This document shows, one piece after another, positions 61,038 to 64,000 of a stretch of 64,000 nt of DNA. The translations under genes and the position numbers were made by a program. Under the pieces are notes generated by a model. The model saw only the letters and a program-made list of their open reading frames with translations. It did no database searches and was not told the DNA's origin. The stretch comes from Endozoicomonas sp. ISHI1 (GTDB lineage: Bacteria; Pseudomonadota; Gammaproteobacteria; Pseudomonadales; Endozoicomonadaceae), in the NCBI RefSeq assembly GCF_024606225.1, contig NZ_JAGRPU010000019.1, forward strand, positions 52,463 through 116,462, written 5' to 3'. Within the stretch, counting starts at the first letter, position 1; the number at the start of each line of letters is the position of its first letter.

Positions 61038-61810
61038 TGAGTTGTCTCAAGGTTCAGAATGCCACAGTGCAGATCGGTGAAAAGATACTGCTTGATGATG
61101 TCAGTCTTTCAGTCGCTCCCGGTGAAGTAGTCACTGTTCTGGGCCCTAACGGGGCTGGCAAAAGTACCCTGATGAAAGTCATCAGTGGTGAGCAAAAGCC
61201 TTCTTCTGGCAATGTACAATTGAATGGCAGAAATGATTGGTCGCTGCAGCAACAAGCTTTGATGCTGGGCGTGTTAACCCAGTCTTCCTCTCTGAGTTTT
61301 CCGTTCACTGTTGAAGAAGTGGTCATTCTGGGACGCATTCCCTGCTCGACAGACCGAACTCAAAACCTGGCCATCGTTGAAGCGGCTCTGAAAGAAGTCG
61401 ATGGTCTACACCTGAGAGATCGTCGGTACACTACCCTTTCCGGTGGTGAACGACAGAGGGTTCATATGGCCAGGGTGTTGGCCCAGATCTGGGACGAAAC
61501 GGATTTTGGCAAACGCTACCTCTTGCTGGACGAACCCACATCAGCACTGGACCCGGCTCATCAGCAACTGACTCTGAAAATGGCCCGCAAACAGGCTGAG
61601 AAAGGTGTAGGCGTAATGGTCATTCTGCACGACCTTAACCTGGCAGCCCGTTACTCAGACCGTCTGGTTATTCTTAAAGAAGGCGGTTTAGCAGCCCAGG
61701 GAACACCCCATGAAGTGTTGACTGCCGAAACGTTACAAGCCGTGTTTGATGTGGATGTTACGATTTCAAAGCATCCTGTGCATAACTGTCCTTTGGTAAT
61801 CAATAATTAA
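61037..61810 (+). CDS. hmuV: haemin ABC transporter ATPase (HmuV-like)
   Basis: 257 residues from ATG 61037, which overlaps the hmuU stop by one base; a longer frame upstream lies within hmuU. Walker A GPNGAGKST, signature LSGGERQRV, Walker B YLLLDEPTSALD, switch His in ILHDLNLAAR. Last gene of the operon; a hairpin follows. Confidence 0.93.
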   Translation: MSCLKVQNATVQIGEKILLDDVSLSVAPGEVVTVLGPNGAGKSTLMKVISGEQKPSSGNVQLNGRNDWSLQQQALMLGVLTQSSSLSFPFTVEEVVILGRIPCSTDRTQNLAIVEAALKEVDGLHLRDRRYTTLSGGERQRVHMARVLAQIWDETDFGKRYLLLDEPTSALDPAHQQLTLKMARKQAEKGVGVMVILHDLNLAARYSDRLVILKEGGLAAQGTPHEVLTAETLQAVFDVDVTISKHPVHNCPLVINN

Positions 61811-61830
61811 TCTCTGTTGAGATCATTTCA

Positions 61831-61873
61831 CAATTTCTCATCCCCCTCGAACGTAGGGATGGGAAATTGCTTC
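61831..61873 (+). terminator. terminator-type hairpin after hmuV
   Basis: 14-bp stem CAATTTCTCATCCC / GGGATGGGAAATTG with one wobble pair, an 11-base loop and a modest pyrimidine tail. Confidence 0.65.
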
Positions 61874-61931
61874 CTTCAATTCATTAATGATAATCCATGA
61901 ACAATGTTAGGGCATAACAGGCCATTCGAAC

Positions 61932-64000
61932 TCAATAATATTCGTTTCCTTTGCCAACCTCTCTAAATTCTTCCTCAAGCAACCGGTCCCACTCCTTCTG
62001 ATTTTTTTTATGTTTTCTCATGTTAGCAAGATAGATATCCTGCCAATTTTTCTCATCGTGGTGTTTAGATAACAATTTTTTAAATGCCTCGGTTGTTAAG
62101 GGGCTAACGGCAATATTTTGATGACGCAAACAGTGTTTGGCTATTGTTAATTGACTCTTTTCTGAGCATTCTTCCCAGAATTGATGAATATAACCCCGGT
62201 ACTCTTTAAGGCAAACCAAACAAAGAAAAGCTTTGTAACGTCGCATTGCAACCAGGGGCAGGCCCTCTGTTTTCAGAGATGAGATTGAGTTGTTTTGTGC
62301 ACTGTCTCTACTGGCCTCAGGAATCTCCTTCCAGCAATCTTCATGCTCATCCGTGCTGTTGGCATTGACTCCAAAGTCTATGTATTGATCATTAGATTCA
62401 GGGGACAGAACAAGATTAATAACATTTAGCATCAACGCCAAAACCGCTTCACGGGAATAATCATTATCTGCGACGCTACGGAGGTTAAATAATTCTTCAA
62501 ATGGCTCACCTTGCAGCCCCTCATAATTTCCTTTTTTCAGAAAGATGGCTCTGAAATCAAAATAAACATCTTTGAGATCTTTGATTTTGCAATCATAGAA
62601 TTCCCGATTATTCTCAACAAAATTTATTGCATTAGTAATATTCTGAAAGTCAATCTCAAACAGTCCATTAATAATTCCAATAAGTTGCTGTGGATAAAAA
62701 CTCTTGATTTCATCAATATGTCGGGACAGAATTTCCCGACTTAAATCATCCAGCGGTGCTGAGCCGAAGCGTAGACAAGAATTTTTCCCCATCACCTGCA
62801 GCCATTGTTCCAGATTGAACTCATTGTTCTCATTAACACACGATTCATATAGAATTCGGGAAAGCTGGCATGTACTTTCAAGTACCAGACCATTCTTACT
62901 ACCCGGAATGAAAAAACGAGCATTGTCTAATACCGATGTTGAAAGCCGCTCACCTTCAAAAGAACATTTGATGAAAAGGCCATCTTCAACAATGGCACTG
63001 TTAAACAGTTCTGTATTGAGTTTACACTCCTCAAATGAAACGGATTGCAACACTGTCCCCTTCATTGAACAGCCGCTGAAATCAATCCCGGTTAACTTAT
63101 GTGGCCATCCTTTCAGCTTAAAACCATCCAGGGAATCCAGCTTGCCCTCCAGCAGTTGTGGGTTTTGCTCAAACAACAACTGTATGCGCTCTACACCACA
63201 AATCTTGACGAGACTCTGGATGCCTTTGTGAAACGGGCTGTCTTTACAGGTTAACTCATGGTAAAGAACTGACCAGGATTGTGGAAAAAGCTGTTCCAGC
63301 GGGCGCCCGTCGGGCCAGTGGCTAAAACGTTTCCTTAGCATACGCAACAATCGCCCGTGGCTTTCGGGAGAACTCATCTCAAGCATGTTCAACTCATCAG
63401 ACAAAGACACAGGATTGGAAAAACGGGTCTCTTGTGACTGACAATGCCGAACCACACTTTGATAGTCGTCGGCTGAATGCGTAATGGTTTTCTCATTACG
63501 GGCAAAGGCATCCAAACCAAGGAATCCCGACCTGATTTGGCTTTGATCTCTGTAAATTTGTGCATCCAAACGGCCGAGTGTTGCAGAATTCAAGCGCATA
63601 CACATGACCCCACCACGACTTTGCCTGGATTTATCCGCCAGTTCCTCCTCCATAACTCGGGAAAATGCATATTCGGTGTCGCATTTCATCCTGCGTGTCG
63701 AAATATTCCGATTCGGTTCCATCCCGATTTGAGTACGTCGTTCAAAGGAGCTCAGGGCACTTTCATTTTCCAGAATATCGGTCACAATCTGTTCATTGTT
63801 CCGTCGCCGCGATGCAGAATAGTTTATATCGTGCCCGGGGCAGAACTTTCTGGCGGGGCTTGCCGAAATGCCATGGGGCAAACCCGAGCGGTAATGCACC
63901 AGACGTCCTGCGCGAATACGACAATGGATTTCCCAATCGAGCAATTCTTCGTCACTGAAGTTCAGCAATTCTTTAAGAAAGGCTTTTTTGCAGGTGTTTA
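61932..64000 (-). CDS. large unknown protein with pentapeptide-like segment, 5' end outside window
   Basis: At least 689 residues; the frame stays open to the last base on the minus strand, so the N-terminus is beyond the window (TTG 63968 is only the first internal start). No signal peptide or membrane span is seen. In the middle (about 285-365 counted from 63968), LKGWPHKLTGIDFSGCSMKG, VLQSVSFEECKLNTELFNSA and IVEDGLFIKCSFEGERLSTS follow the every-fifth-residue pattern of pentapeptide repeats. The rest is alpha-helical with a charged C-terminus (RKHKKNQKEWDRLLEEEFRE). No family recognised. Resembles large effector-like proteins of host-associated bacteria by style only. Confidence 0.6.
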   Translation of the reverse strand, partial: NTCKKAFLKELLNFSDEELLDWEIHCRIRAGRLVHYRSGLPHGISASPARKFCPGHDINYSASRRRNNEQIVTDILENESALSSFERRTQIGMEPNRNISTRRMKCDTEYAFSRVMEEELADKSRQSRGGVMCMRLNSATLGRLDAQIYRDQSQIRSGFLGLDAFARNEKTITHSADDYQSVVRHCQSQETRFSNPVSLSDELNMLEMSSPESHGRLLRMLRKRFSHWPDGRPLEQLFPQSWSVLYHELTCKDSPFHKGIQSLVKICGVERIQLLFEQNPQLLEGKLDSLDGFKLKGWPHKLTGIDFSGCSMKGTVLQSVSFEECKLNTELFNSAIVEDGLFIKCSFEGERLSTSVLDNARFFIPGSKNGLVLESTCQLSRILYESCVNENNEFNLEQWLQVMGKNSCLRFGSAPLDDLSREILSRHIDEIKSFYPQQLIGIINGLFEIDFQNITNAINFVENNREFYDCKIKDLKDVYFDFRAIFLKKGNYEGLQGEPFEELFNLRSVADNDYSREAVLALMLNVINLVLSPESNDQYIDFGVNANSTDEHEDCWKEIPEASRDSAQNNSISSLKTEGLPLVAMRRYKAFLCLVCLKEYRGYIHQFWEECSEKSQLTIAKHCLRHQNIAVSPLTTEAFKKLLSKHHDEKNWQDIYLANMRKHKKNQKEWDRLLEEEFREVGKGNEYY

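Overview
The window looks like the chromosome of a marine, animal-associated gammaproteobacterium, most plausibly an Endozoicomonas-like member of the Oceanospirillales. This is inferred from ordinary gammaproteobacterial genes (add, ldhA, acs, yciH, yaiI, DUF2333, lrgAB, an OprF-like OmpA protein) mixed with several eukaryote-like proteins: a RING-H2 protein, a nine-finger C2H2 protein, a WD40-like protein and a family of long coiled-coil proteins. No rRNA or species-defining marker is present, so the taxonomy stays tentative.

Layout. 0-3.6 kb: a 5'-truncated periplasmic-type protein, an unknown membrane protein, a secreted SurE-like phosphatase and a lipoprotein. 3.7-17.9 kb: an accessory island with six paralogous coiled-coil genes on the minus strand, a WD40-like gene, a BrnT/BrnA toxin-antitoxin pair, a palindromic MITE-like element and a RING-H2 gene. 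Between these genes lie scraps of the neighbouring add and ldhA genes and a leader block repeated four times, so the island grew by segmental duplication beside add-ldhA. 18-24 kb: add, ldhA and lrgAB. Between ldhA and lrgA, two AT-rich paralogous secreted-protein genes are embedded in duplicated, decayed ldhA/lrgA sequence.

24-38.3 kb: a complete hydroxamate-citrate (aerobactin-type) siderophore locus. It has a TonB-dependent receptor, fhuCDB-type import genes, a ShiF-like exporter with a small unknown partner, and iucABCD-type biosynthesis genes, with three good Fur boxes. 38.5-46.2 kb: acs, yaiI, a sodium-dependent NSS transporter, yciH, a DUF2333 gene and a MATE exporter. 46.4-49.1 kb: a CAU-anticodon tRNA (probably tRNA-Ile2) followed by a decayed island with an orphan antitoxin, gene remnants and the C2H2 zinc-finger gene.

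49-62 kb: haem acquisition. One TonB-dependent receptor follows a secreted EEP-fold hydrolase. After an OmpA/OprF-like protein and an NlpE-like lipoprotein comes a second, Fur-box-preceded haem receptor, then tonB-exbB-exbD-hmuTUV as one compact operon, also with a Fur box. The window ends inside a large unknown protein with a pentapeptide-like segment.

Together the genes describe a bacterium equipped to take iron both as ferric siderophore and as haem, with at least one tonB-exbBD system able to energise its three receptors, and carrying a set of proteins whose folds suggest action inside eukaryotic cells. The most unusual content is the expanding coiled-coil family with its RING, WD40 and zinc-finger companions.
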